In this document: one piece after another, positions 8,212-14,542 of the stretch
Layout of the letters: each line of letters begins with the position of its first letter
Position numbering within the stretch: the first letter of the stretch is position 1
NCBI GenBank assembly: GCA_013791995.1
Contig: VMSS01000024.1
Coordinates: 1 to 39,704 of the forward strand
Source: Desulfurivibrio sp.
GTDB taxonomy: Bacteria; Desulfobacterota; Desulfobulbia; Desulfobulbales; Desulfurivibrionaceae
Reading direction: 5' to 3'
DNA: 39,704 bases
Notes under the pieces: generated by a model
Seen by the model: only the letters and a program-made list of their open reading frames with translations
Database searches by the model: none
What the model was told of the DNA's origin: nothing
Translations under genes and position numbers: made by a program

Positions 8212-9138
8212 TCAGCTTTTATTATCTTCGTTTTTCAGGGCATCTTTCCGGTTGCTCAGTAAATAAAAACCGGTAAACAATGCGGGCCAAATGGTGAGCA
8301 CCATCGGCACTATCGCCAGGAACTCCTTGACATAGCTGATAATCGGCTGGTCGCCTAAATGGGTGTCATAGCCGATTTTGTCAAAGGGCACGTCGGAGAG
8401 ATACATCCAGGCAGTGCCGCCGACCTCTGTTTCGCCGTACACATGGTCCACGTAGGCTTCAGGATTCTGACCGATTCGCTGATGGGCAAGCTTGAGGAGA
8501 TCCTTCCGTTTACCGAAGGTCATGACCTCCTGGGGACAGGCCTCGACACAGGCAGGAGGTCTGCCGAACTTAAGACGGGTGTCGTAGCACATGATGCACT
8601 TTTTAACCACCGGGTTGATGGCACTGGAATAACTGTAAGCCGGAATATAAAAAGGACAGGCAATCATGCAGGTCCGACAGCCGACGCACACGGTCGGGTC
8701 GTACATAACCGCCCCTTCCGGCGTTTTTTTGTAGGCATTGACGAAACAGGAAGTCAGGCAGGCGGGTTCGTTGCAGTGATTACACTGCACCTTCCGAAAC
8801 AACGGGTGCTCCCGCCCTTCCACTTCGTACTTCTGCACCACGGTATAAGCTTTTTCCGTTGTTCTTCGCGGCAGCCCCCCTTCACGTTTTTCTTCAAACA
8901 CCGAAAGATCGTCGAATGGTTTATCCGGCGACTCCAACCCCTGCTCCTTGTTGCAGGCAGCTTCGCAGGTCCGGCAACCTACACATTTGGTAAGATCAAC
9001 AAGCACCCCCATGCTGTCCGGGTAACCGCCAAAGCTCTGCCCTGCAGCCCCGGCCTGTTTGCTTGTCCCGACGGCGGCGATGGCTGCGCCACCGGCCAAG
9101 CCGCCTTTCAAGAAACTTCTGCGGTTTAACATTTTCAT
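8212..9138 (-). CDS. Tat-exported four-cluster [4Fe-4S] ferredoxin subunit with C-terminal anchor (HybA/HmcB-like)
   Basis: 308 residues. The N-terminus NRRSFLKGG plus a hydrophobic stretch is a twin-arginine signal. Four cysteine clusters follow: CVGCRTCEAAC (about 53), CNHCNEPACLTSC (about 119), CVGCRTCMIAC (about 151), and CIMC with a later CVEACP. This is the DMSOR/Hyb-type ferredoxin arrangement holding four [4Fe-4S] clusters. A hydrophobic helix near 280-300 (VPMVLTIWPALFTGFYLL) would anchor it in the membrane facing the periplasm. It should carry electrons between the cytochrome and the NrfD subunit. A GAGGG lies eight bases before the chosen ATG; the next Met two codons on is an alternative. 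Confidence 0.9.
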   Translation of the reverse strand: MKMLNRRSFLKGGLAGGAAIAAVGTSKQAGAAGQSFGGYPDSMGVLVDLTKCVGCRTCEAACNKEQGLESPDKPFDDLSVFEEKREGGLPRRTTEKAYTVVQKYEVEGREHPLFRKVQCNHCNEPACLTSCFVNAYKKTPEGAVMYDPTVCVGCRTCMIACPFYIPAYSYSSAINPVVKKCIMCYDTRLKFGRPPACVEACPQEVMTFGKRKDLLKLAHQRIGQNPEAYVDHVYGETEVGGTAWMYLSDVPFDKIGYDTHLGDQPIISYVKEFLAIVPMVLTIWPALFTGFYLLSNRKDALKNEDNKS

Positions 9139-9160
9139 AGTCTAACCCTCTGATATCGTT

Positions 9161-9271
9161 TCAGCGTAAGCCGTTGTTTCTAAAATAACCTTGCTGTCTT
9201 TCTTGCAAGAACGGCATGAAGAGCAGTAACGGAATAGCCAAGAAAACAGTAGTGGTATCACCGATGGCCAT
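9161..9271 (-). CDS. candidate 36-residue single-span membrane peptide in the cytochrome operon
   Basis: Between the cytochrome stop and the ferredoxin start there are about 170 bp, unusually wide for this operon. They contain an ORF of 36 codons: MAIGDTTTVFLAIPLLLF and then a basic, polar tail ending NNGLR. The hydrophobic stretch (about 9-22) followed by QERQQ is like the small single-helix subunits found in respiratory complexes. GGGAG lies about ten bases before the ATG. It has no homologue that I recognise, so its reality rests on position, hydrophobicity and the weak ribosome-binding site. Confidence 0.45.
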   Translation of the reverse strand: MAIGDTTTVFLAIPLLLFMPFLQERQQGYFRNNGLR

Positions 9272-9312
9272 TTCGTAACGGCTCCCAAACTCCAAGCCTG
9301 TGCAGCTTGCAA

Positions 9313-9834
9313 TCAATGCCCGGCCTTAGCGGTTGGAGCCGGAGCATATTTGCCGGAATTAAAAAAGGCGTCTCCTTTGTCGTTTCTGGTGTGACAATCC
9401 TGACAACCGGTCGGCCCGCCCATAGTGGTGTGGCAGCCAAGGCATTTTTGATGATACGCCCCTTTCAGGCCCAACTTGCCCTTGTGGTACATTTTCGGCG
9501 TTTCCTCGATTTTTGCCAGGTCTTCTGCGGAAAACCTTTTGTCCGAATGACAGTCTCTGCATGCAACGCTTCGTGATTTCCCTCCTGCTTCATGGCAACG
9601 GGCGCAGGTTGGATCGGTGGGTGACGCCCCGGTTGTGTGGTGATGGCACTCAGCACAGCTTGTTGCCACTCCGGTATGCATGGCATGATCAAATGTCACT
9701 GCGGAATAGTGGTTTGCCAGACTGCCGAGTTCCACCGAACCAGGGCCATCCCCGGCCCAACTCTGTGCGACAAGTGGCGCGGTAAGAAGCATCAGCGCCG
9801 CCATCCCCACGAGTGTCTTTTTTCTTCCTCCCAT
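9313..9834 (-). CDS. periplasmic pentahaem cytochrome c (class III / c7-like)
   Basis: 173 residues from the ATG at 9834, with AGGAG six bases before it; the longer frame to 9933 has no further support. A Sec signal peptide (about 1-27, ending SWAGD) is followed by five CXXCH haem-binding motifs: CAECH (60), CARCH (77), CRDCH (92), CLGCH (131) and CQDCH (144). FDHAMHTG (about 48-55) and other His residues can supply distal ligands. It has one more haem site than tetrahaem cytochrome c3. It is first in the operon with the ferredoxin and NrfD genes and is preceded by a sigma-54 promoter, so it should be the periplasmic electron donor or acceptor of that complex. Confidence 0.92.
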   Translation of the reverse strand: MGGRKKTLVGMAALMLLTAPLVAQSWAGDGPGSVELGSLANHYSAVTFDHAMHTGVATSCAECHHHTTGASPTDPTCARCHEAGGKSRSVACRDCHSDKRFSAEDLAKIEETPKMYHKGKLGLKGAYHQKCLGCHTTMGGPTGCQDCHTRNDKGDAFFNSGKYAPAPTAKAGH

Positions 9835-9973
9835 GTTGGTCTCCTCTTGAAAATAGTTATCTCGTAAAAAACAAACTCTCTGTGCGTTCTTCGTTGAGCA
9901 GGAAATTCCTTGCGCCAGAACTGTTCCTGCCAAGCCCGTTCAGACGACGTTTTAGGGTTCCGTCAGCAGAATA

Positions 9974-9990
9974 AGCACATCCTGTGCCAA
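9974..9990 (-). promoter_or_regulatory. sigma-54 promoter of the cytochrome/NrfD operon
   Basis: Read on the minus strand: TTGGCACAGGATGTGCT. It has TTGGCAC at -24 and TGC at -12, with exactly ten bases between the GG and GC dinucleotides. It lies about 140 bp before the cytochrome ATG, and a cluster of inverted repeats lies about 250 bp further upstream. Confidence 0.8.
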
Positions 9991-10210
9991 CCGTTGGAAC
10001 TTGCTGCAGGAACTGCTTCCGCCACACTCCCCGATAAAAATTTATTGCAGACGCCACCAGGAAAAACAGGGCAACTGCAGCAAAAAAATTCGGGTGTCGG
10101 TAAAAACGAAGTTGTTGGCTGAGTGAAGGCAGGGAAAGATTATCCCGAATGAGAAAAATAAATTACAGCGAGGAGATTTTTTCCTGTGTGATGAAAATAT
10201 GCGACGTAGT

Positions 10211-10263
10211 AAAAAAGTGTAGCATGCAACACATGTGGTGCCACATAAGTGTTGCATGCGACA
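10211..10263. promoter_or_regulatory. inverted-repeat cluster, candidate enhancer for the cytochrome operon
   Basis: Arms TGTAGCATGCAACAC (10218-10232) and GTGTTGCATGCGACA (10249-10263) pair with one mismatch; an inner dyad ATGTGG/CCACAT sits between them. Viewed as half-sites it is GTGTAGC-AT-GCAACAC followed by GTGTTGC-AT-GCGACA. The centre is about 252 bp upstream of the -24 GG at 9988. The same AAAAAGTGTNGC entry and GTGTNGC half-sites recur at 13166 and 14461. On the minus strand the dyad is followed by six T, 25 bp after the ftsH stop, so it may also or instead terminate ftsH transcription. Confidence 0.65.
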
Positions 10264-10287
10264 GATGCAGCGCGGTGACGAACAAAC

Positions 10288-12096
10288 CTATCCAAGCAGC
10301 CCGGTTTGCACTGTATTTTCTTCACCCAGTGTATAGCAGGACAGGATGATATCGACCTCCTCCGCGTCAATGGTTTCATTGATCAGAAGAACTTCGGCCA
10401 GCTTGTGCAGGAAGGTTATTCTCCCTTCAAGGACAATCATTGCATCCTGATAGCATTCCGCTATGATCCTGGTGACTTCCTCATCAATCGCCCTGGCTAT
10501 TTCTTCGCTGTAGGGCCGCTGTTGCGAACCGTTGCCGAGAAAGCCCTGGTCACGAGTGACAAAAGCCCTTGGCCCAAGCCGTTCACTCATCCCGAATTGA
10601 CAGACCATCCGGGTGGCAATATCCGTGGCCGCCTGCAAATCGTTGCTGGCTCCGGTGGATAATTCATTGAAAATGATTTCCTCCGCCGTTCTGCCGCCAA
10701 GCAGAATGGTAATCCTGTTCGTCAGATATTCCTTGGAATAGGCATGGCGGTCATCAATGGGCACCTGTTGCATAACGCCCATGGCCTGACCTCTGGGAAT
10801 GATGGTAATCTTGTGTACAGGATCGGTGTTGGGTAAAATCTTGGCAATGATCGCGTGTCCGGCTTCATGGTATGCGGTAACTTTGCGCTGCTGTTCGTTG
10901 ACAACCAACCCCGTCCTTTCAACCCCCATGAGAATCTTGTCCTTGGCATCCTCGATATCGCTGAGCTGGATTCCTTCCTTACCCTTGCGCGCCGCCATCA
11001 GGGCGGACTCGTTGATAAGGTTGGCAAGATCGGCTCCGGTGAACCCCGGCGTGGACTGAGCCACAACCTGCAGGTCTACGTCCGCATCCATGAGTACCTT
11101 ACGGGAATGCACCTCAAGAATCTTGCGCCGCCCTTTCACATCAGGCGGCATAATGGTTACCTGACGATCGAATCGTCCCGGCCGCATCAAGGCCGGGTCC
11201 AGAACATCCGGTCTGTTTGTCGCGGCAACGATGATGACAGTCTGATCGCTCTGGAACCCATCCATCTCCACAAGCAGGGCATTGAGGGTTTGTTCCCGCT
11301 CATCCTGCCCGCCCATGGCCCCGGCGGCTCCGCGACTGCGACCCACAGCGTCTATTTCATCGATAAAAATAATACATGGCGCGCTTTTCTTGGCCTGCGC
11401 AAAGAGATCACGCACCCGTGAAGCACCGACCCCAACAAACATCTCGACAAAATCAGAACCGCTGATGCTGTAAAAAGGAACGCCTGCTTCCCCGGCAATG
11501 GCCTTGGCCAGAAGCGTTTTTCCTGTACCCGGTGGGCCTTGCAGCAAGACCCCTTTAGGAATTTTGCCGCCAAGCCGCGTGATTTTCTTTGAGTCCTTCA
11601 AAAAATCCACGATCTCTACTAGCTCTTCCTTTGCTTCCGGAATGCCTGCCACATCGTCAAAAGTCACCTTGCCGGCTTTTTCCGGATCCATGGCGATCTT
11701 TTTCTTGCCAAAACCGCTGGATCCGCCTTTCTGTCCGCGAAACATGAAAAACATCCAACCGCCCATGAGCAGCAGAACAGGAAAGGTGGATGACCAGAAA
11801 GGCGAAACCGCCCGGGGCGGTCCGGCAGAAATACGAATATTCTTGCTCTCAAGCCTGGGAATCAGATGCTGGACATCCGGCGCATAGGTCGAGAAGGACT
11901 GGCCAAAACTGTCAGTACCGAGGATCTCCTGACCCTGTATCCGCAGGTCCTGTATCTCATTATTTTCCAGCTTGGCAAGGAAAGCGGAATATTCCAGCAT
12001 GGGCAGACGGCTTTCAACAATCCAGACGTTGTACGCCACAACGGCCAGAGTTGCCGCCAACATGATCAACAGATAATTTCGCACGTATTTGGCCAC
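10288..12096 (-). CDS. ftsH: ATP-dependent zinc metalloprotease FtsH
   Basis: 602 residues. The GTG at 12096 is chosen because AGGAGG lies six bases before it; the ATG at 12126 would add ten residues and has no such site. Two membrane segments (about 7-28 and 102-120) flank a periplasmic domain. Next come the AAA+ module with Walker A GPPGTGKT (about 187-194), Walker B IIFIDEID, the second region of homology ([18 protein letters not shown]) and the protease site HEAGH. FtsH removes damaged or unassembled membrane proteins. The C-terminus is short compared with E. coli FtsH. It lies between two inferred sigma-54 units, and a sigma-54-like element precedes it. Confidence 0.95.
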   Translation of the reverse strand: MAKYVRNYLLIMLAATLAVVAYNVWIVESRLPMLEYSAFLAKLENNEIQDLRIQGQEILGTDSFGQSFSTYAPDVQHLIPRLESKNIRISAGPPRAVSPFWSSTFPVLLLMGGWMFFMFRGQKGGSSGFGKKKIAMDPEKAGKVTFDDVAGIPEAKEELVEIVDFLKDSKKITRLGGKIPKGVLLQGPPGTGKTLLAKAIAGEAGVPFYSISGSDFVEMFVGVGASRVRDLFAQAKKSAPCIIFIDEIDAVGRSRGAAGAMGGQDEREQTLNALLVEMDGFQSDQTVIIVAATNRPDVLDPALMRPGRFDRQVTIMPPDVKGRRKILEVHSRKVLMDADVDLQVVAQSTPGFTGADLANLINESALMAARKGKEGIQLSDIEDAKDKILMGVERTGLVVNEQQRKVTAYHEAGHAIIAKILPNTDPVHKITIIPRGQAMGVMQQVPIDDRHAYSKEYLTNRITILLGGRTAEEIIFNELSTGASNDLQAATDIATRMVCQFGMSERLGPRAFVTRDQGFLGNGSQQRPYSEEIARAIDEEVTRIIAECYQDAMIVLEGRITFLHKLAEVLLINETIDAEEVDIILSCYTLGEENTVQTGLLG

Positions 12097-12160
12097 GTTT
12101 TTCCTCCTGGGCAGGAATGAATGCAAGGCACGCTGAATGCGTCGGACAGCTTCCCACTAT

Positions 12161-12176
12161 TGCAACAACCGGACCA
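12161..12176 (-). promoter_or_regulatory. possible sigma-54 element before ftsH
   Basis: The minus strand reads TGGTCCGGTTGTTGCA. The GG-N10-GC spacing and the -12 TTGCA are ideal, but the -24 box has two changes from TGGCAC. It lies about 65 bp before the ftsH GTG and just after the terminator of the first cassette. No half-site cluster lies within 300 bp upstream, so this is weaker than the three other promoters. Confidence 0.35.
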
Positions 12177-12216
12177 TGCCTCTGTTCCAGCCTATCACTC
12201 CTCCGGGAAAAACAGC

Positions 12217-12243
12217 AAAAAAAAAGCCCGGGCGAACCCGGGC
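12217..12243 (-). terminator. Rho-independent terminator of cassette copy 1
   Basis: On the minus strand, a GCCCGGG/CCCGGGC stem with a four-base TTCG loop (12226-12243) is followed by nine T. It begins 24 bp after the stop of the 102-codon gene. Confidence 0.92.
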
Positions 12244-12267
12244 AAGGAAGGAGGTACTGCAAGGTTA

Positions 12268-12576
12268 TCAGCGTTGGCCGGGAACCGTAACCTTCGGGGT
12301 ATTGACATACTTGAAGAACACCGGGAATGCCGCGAAGAAGGCGACACAGACCAAGTACTCAACGCCTTTGATGTGAGTGTAAAAATCAACCAAGGTGGCC
12401 TGCTCACCGATCAAGCCGATGGCCACCATATACTGCCGCACCACTTCGCTCAACCCTGCCTTGGAAAGACTGAAGCTTAAAGCGGCAAGTGCCCACAACC
12501 CTACAACAGCTCCCAAGCCACCCATTATTGCCATGAAAATTCCTGCGCCCTTCCTATCCGTCATTGCCTTTTCCAT
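12268..12576 (-). CDS. unrecognised 102-residue two-helix membrane protein, copy 1
   Basis: 102 residues, with AAGGAG upstream of the ATG. A polar start (MEKAMTDRKG) leads to hydrophobic segments at about 11-37 (GIFMAIMGGLGAVVGLWALA) and 74-92 (EYLVCVAFFAAFPVFFKYV). Between them is an amphipathic loop containing SKAGLSEVVRQYM and DFYTHIKGV. The protein is identical to that at 13558-13866 although the DNA differs at several synonymous sites, which shows purifying selection and a real coding gene. I do not recognise the family. Sigma-54 control shared with the cytochrome operon suggests a role near that membrane complex, by inference only. Confidence 0.85.
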   Translation of the reverse strand: MEKAMTDRKGAGIFMAIMGGLGAVVGLWALAALSFSLSKAGLSEVVRQYMVAIGLIGEQATLVDFYTHIKGVEYLVCVAFFAAFPVFFKYVNTPKVTVPGQR

Positions 12577-12648
12577 GATATTTCTCCTTGTTGAATTCGA
12601 TTGCTTTCTTATGATCCGATGACCGCAACCTTATTATCTTTAGCCTTA

Positions 12649-12863
12649 TCACATACCCGTTACTGCGGTGAGCCAGCTCCGACCCAGTTCCAAGATTCCA
12701 CCCATGGTGCTGATTCCGCCGATCAGGCAGGCAATTCCCCATGCGCCGATCAAAGTTGCCAGGGCAAGAATGACACCGACACCTGCCTGGGAGATTCCCT
12801 CACCGATTGCTGCTTGATCAAGTTCGCCAAGACCGAGTCCCTGCTTTGTATTGCGTTCTTCAT
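12649..12863 (-). pseudogene. frameshifted copy of the 71-residue membrane protein gene
   Basis: The ATG at 12863 has a good AGGAGG, as in the intact copy at 13936-14151. The block is 215 bp instead of 216: near codon 6 it reads CAAAGCAGGGACTC where the intact copy reads CAAAAACAAGGACTC. From the ATG the frame shifts and stops after about 37 codons. The original frame downstream is still open and still encodes GLGLGELDQAAIGEG, the GAWGIACLIGG helix and the same C-terminus, but it has no in-frame start after the upstream TAG. Several substitutions next to the deletion argue for decay over a simple read error. Confidence 0.8.
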
Positions 12864-12931
12864 GGTGAGCCTCCTATGGGTTTGTTTTTTCGCTTTTATC
12901 ACGATGTTTGTTTCATTTGACTAGGAGACAT

Positions 12932-12948
12932 TGCACACGGTGTGCCAA
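12932..12948 (-). promoter_or_regulatory. sigma-54 promoter of cassette copy 1
   Basis: Minus strand TTGGCACACCGTGTGCA: TTGGCAC at -24, TGCA at -12 and ten bases between GG and GC. It lies about 70 bp before the ATG of the frameshifted small gene. The same 17 bases occur at 14220-14236. Confidence 0.85.
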
Positions 12949-13165
12949 CACAATCCATGTCACTTCGTAAAATTTCCAAAACAAACCGACAACTACCTGA
13001 TTACACATGAAATAAAAATAAAGGCTTTTAAGTGGAAGAAATTAACGCAAAACATCGTTCTTTAAAAAAGCTTCACAATATCGGCAAGTTATGTTGTTTA
13101 CACGAATACACTTGGGGGACAGAAACAACAGGGATTTTCAGGAAGATGACGGGTGGGAAAACGCA

Positions 13166-13247
13166 AAAAGTGTGGCGCAAAGGATTAAGGTGCCACACTT
13201 TTGTTGTCAGATGTGTAGCAAAGTGTCGCGCTTGCAACACTTTGCTA
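13166..13247. promoter_or_regulatory. paired inverted repeats, candidate enhancer for cassette copy 1
   Basis: Dyad A has 11-bp perfect arms AAAAGTGTGGC (13166-13176) and GCCACACTTTT (13192-13202) with a 15-bp spacer. Dyad B has 11-bp perfect arms TAGCAAAGTGT (13216-13226) and ACACTTTGCTA (13237-13247) with a 10-bp spacer. Half-sites of the form GTGTNGC/GCNACAC occur at 13170, 13192, 13213, 13223 and 13234. The dyad centres lie about 238 and 285 bp upstream of the -24 GG at 12946. No gene ends here: the cassette copy 2 terminator is 260 bp away, so termination is not an obvious role. Confidence 0.7.
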
Positions 13248-13383
13248 TTCCAAGGCAAATGTCTTTATCTCCCTGGAAAGATGCTGCGGCCAAGGTCCAG
13301 TAGACATTCAGAACCAAACAGTGGCACTGACATTACTGCTTGAGCTTGAAAAACAGGTTTTCAACTTTTCTTCCATCACCTCC

Positions 13384-13412
13384 AACCAACCCCTTAAAAC
13401 CAGGGGTTGGTT
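13384..13412. repeat. isolated hairpin in the gap between cassettes
   Basis: Arms AACCAACCCC (13384-13393) and GGGGTTGGTT (13403-13412) form a perfect 10-bp stem with a nine-base loop. On the plus strand a T-rich but interrupted tract follows, so it could be a weak terminator for rightward transcription. No plus-strand gene is seen here. The rest of the gap 13248-13503 shows nothing I can support. Confidence 0.5.
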
Positions 13413-13506
13413 TCCTTTTGTATTGCTTCTTCCAAGAGACGCAATAAAGAAACTGCGAACAACAGAAGAGTCTCCCCATCACTTTCTCCGAAATTCCCGG
13501 ATGAGC

Positions 13507-13533
13507 AAAAAAAAAGCCCGGGCGAGCCCGGGC
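13507..13533 (-). terminator. Rho-independent terminator of cassette copy 2
   Basis: On the minus strand, a GCCCGGG/CCCGGGC stem with the loop CTCG (13516-13533) is followed by nine T. It begins 24 bp after the stop of the 102-codon gene, exactly as in copy 1. Confidence 0.92.
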
Positions 13534-13557
13534 AAGGAAGGAGGTCCTGCAAGGTTA

Positions 13558-13866
13558 TCAGCGTTGGCCGGGAACCGTAACCTTCGGGGTATTGACATAC
13601 TTGAAAAACACCGGGAATGCCGCGAAGAAGGCGACACAAACCAAGTATTCAACGCCTTTAATGTGGGTGTAAAAGTCAACCAGAGTTGCCTGCTCACCGA
13701 TCAGGCCGATGGCCACCATATACTGCCGCACCACTTCGCTCAACCCTGCCTTGGAAAGACTGAAGCTTAAGGCGGCAAGTGCCCACAACCCGACAACAGC
13801 TCCCAAGCCACCCATTATTGCCATGAAAATTCCTGCGCCCTTCCGATCCGTCATTGCCTTTTCCAT
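13558..13866 (-). CDS. unrecognised 102-residue two-helix membrane protein, copy 2
   Basis: Its 102 residues are identical to those of copy 1 (12268-12576): same start with AAGGAG upstream, same two hydrophobic segments and same basic C-terminus. The gene follows the intact 71-codon gene by 69 bp and precedes a strong terminator, so the pair is a self-contained bicistronic unit. Retention of two identical proteins suggests dosage matters, or that the copies answer to enhancers of different strength. I do not recognise the family. Confidence 0.87.
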   Translation of the reverse strand: MEKAMTDRKGAGIFMAIMGGLGAVVGLWALAALSFSLSKAGLSEVVRQYMVAIGLIGEQATLVDFYTHIKGVEYLVCVAFFAAFPVFFKYVNTPKVTVPGQR

Positions 13867-13935
13867 GATATTTCTCCTTGGTGATTCAGTTTTTTTCTAT
13901 GATCTGAAGTGATCGAAACCTTGTTTTCCGTTTGT

Positions 13936-14151
13936 TTACATCCCGGTTACTGCGGTGAGCCAACTCCGGCCCAACTCCAGGACCCCACCCATGGTGCTCA
14001 TTCCACCGATCAAGCAGGCAATGCCCCATGCGCCGATCAATGTTGCCAAGGTAAGGATGACACTTACACCTGCCTGGGAGATTCCCTCACCGATTGCTGC
14101 TTGATCAAGTTCGCCAAGACCGAGTCCTTGTTTTTGCATTGCGTTCTTCAT
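13936..14151 (-). CDS. unrecognised 71-residue small membrane protein, intact copy
   Basis: 71 residues from an ATG with AGGAGG eight bases upstream; the Met at 14190 would add a stretch absent from the other copy. The N-terminal part is soluble and Gly-rich (GLGLGELDQAAIGEG). A hydrophobic segment at about 24-50 (VSVILTLATLIGAWGIACLIGG) follows, then GGVLELGRSWLTAVTGM. It contains one Cys in the helix. The decayed copy at 12649-12863 differs by only a few conservative residues (M/I, V/I, S/G, T/A). It is transcribed with the 102-residue protein from a sigma-54 promoter. The family is unknown to me. Confidence 0.82.
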   Translation of the reverse strand: MKNAMQKQGLGLGELDQAAIGEGISQAGVSVILTLATLIGAWGIACLIGGMSTMGGVLELGRSWLTAVTGM

Positions 14152-14219
14152 GGTGAGCCTCCTATAGATTTGTTTTTTCGCTCTTATCACGATGTTTGTT
14201 TCATTTGATTAGGAGACAT

Positions 14220-14236
14220 TGCACACGGTGTGCCAA
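14220..14236 (-). promoter_or_regulatory. sigma-54 promoter of cassette copy 2
   Basis: Minus strand TTGGCACACCGTGTGCA, identical to the copy 1 promoter, with ideal GG-N10-GC spacing. It lies about 70 bp before the 71-codon gene. Upstream sequence to 14460 is AT-rich and unlike copy 1; I see no gene there. Confidence 0.85.
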
Positions 14237-14460
14237 CAGGGGTTCGGATTCAGTTGGTAATTTTCCAATCCACACATGTAAGTGTTTAATTATAAAAGAA
14301 ATAAAAAAACAAAGACCTTTGGGGAGCACAATAGGTAGACTCTGGAATACAAACAGAAAAAGAACTGTAATATCGGAAACTTACAGGCAGTCTACAGGGA
14401 AAATCGAGGACACAGAAAAAAGGAAGAGTGGCAGGGTATGCGACAAAGGGAAGAGGACCA

Positions 14461-14542
14461 AAAAGTGTGGCACGGAAGAGTGTCGCGCCACACTTTTGCT
14501 GTGAGATGTGTAGCAGGGTGTTGCATGCGCAACACTCTGCTA
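14461..14542. promoter_or_regulatory. paired inverted repeats, candidate enhancer for cassette copy 2
   Basis: Dyad A has arms AAAAGTGTGGC (14461-14471) and GCCACACTTTT (14487-14497), spacer 15. Dyad B has arms TAGCAGGGTGT (14511-14521) and ACACTCTGCTA (14532-14542), one mismatch, spacer 10; its core GTGTTGCATGCGCAACAC is itself a dyad. Arm lengths, spacers and the distance between dyads equal those at 13166-13247. Centres lie about 245 and 292 bp upstream of the -24 GG at 14234. The last bases overlap the stop codon of the activator gene, so on the minus strand the cluster could also act as its terminator (T5 follows dyad A). Confidence 0.7.

Larger units (their letters stand above)
12214..12950 (-). 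repeat. direct repeat copy 1 (two-gene cassette with promoter and terminator)
   Basis: This block matches 13504-14238 over almost its whole length. It spans the terminator, the 102-codon gene, the 71-codon gene (frameshifted here) and the sigma-54 promoter. The offset is 1290 bp at the terminator end and 1288 bp at the promoter end. Coding differences in the 102-codon gene are all synonymous. Sequence upstream of the promoters is largely unalike, apart from the inverted-repeat clusters. Confidence 0.9.
13504..14238 (-). repeat. direct repeat copy 2 (two-gene cassette with promoter and terminator)
   Basis: Second copy of the block at 12214-12950. Both genes are intact here, and terminator and sigma-54 promoter are conserved. 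Tandem order and common orientation suggest an unequal duplication. Synonymous drift and complete divergence of the spacer between promoter and enhancer show that it is not very recent. Confidence 0.9.

Noticed and set aside
9974-9990. Neighbouring TTGGCAG element at about 9910-9945 as the cytochrome promoter
   Set aside because: Its -12 position reads TC where GC is required; the element at 9974-9990 fits fully.
12601-12924. Plus-strand ORFs across the cassette genes
   Set aside because: They are antisense to the minus-strand genes with good ribosome-binding sites, and the plus-strand products are not conserved between the two cassette copies as the minus-strand ones are.
10211-14542. The inverted repeats as a CRISPR array, integron attC sites or IS ends
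   Set aside because: The units are few, about 1.3-3 kb apart, with no regular spacers, no cas, integrase or transposase gene and no target-site duplication. Their fixed position upstream of sigma-54 promoters explains them better.
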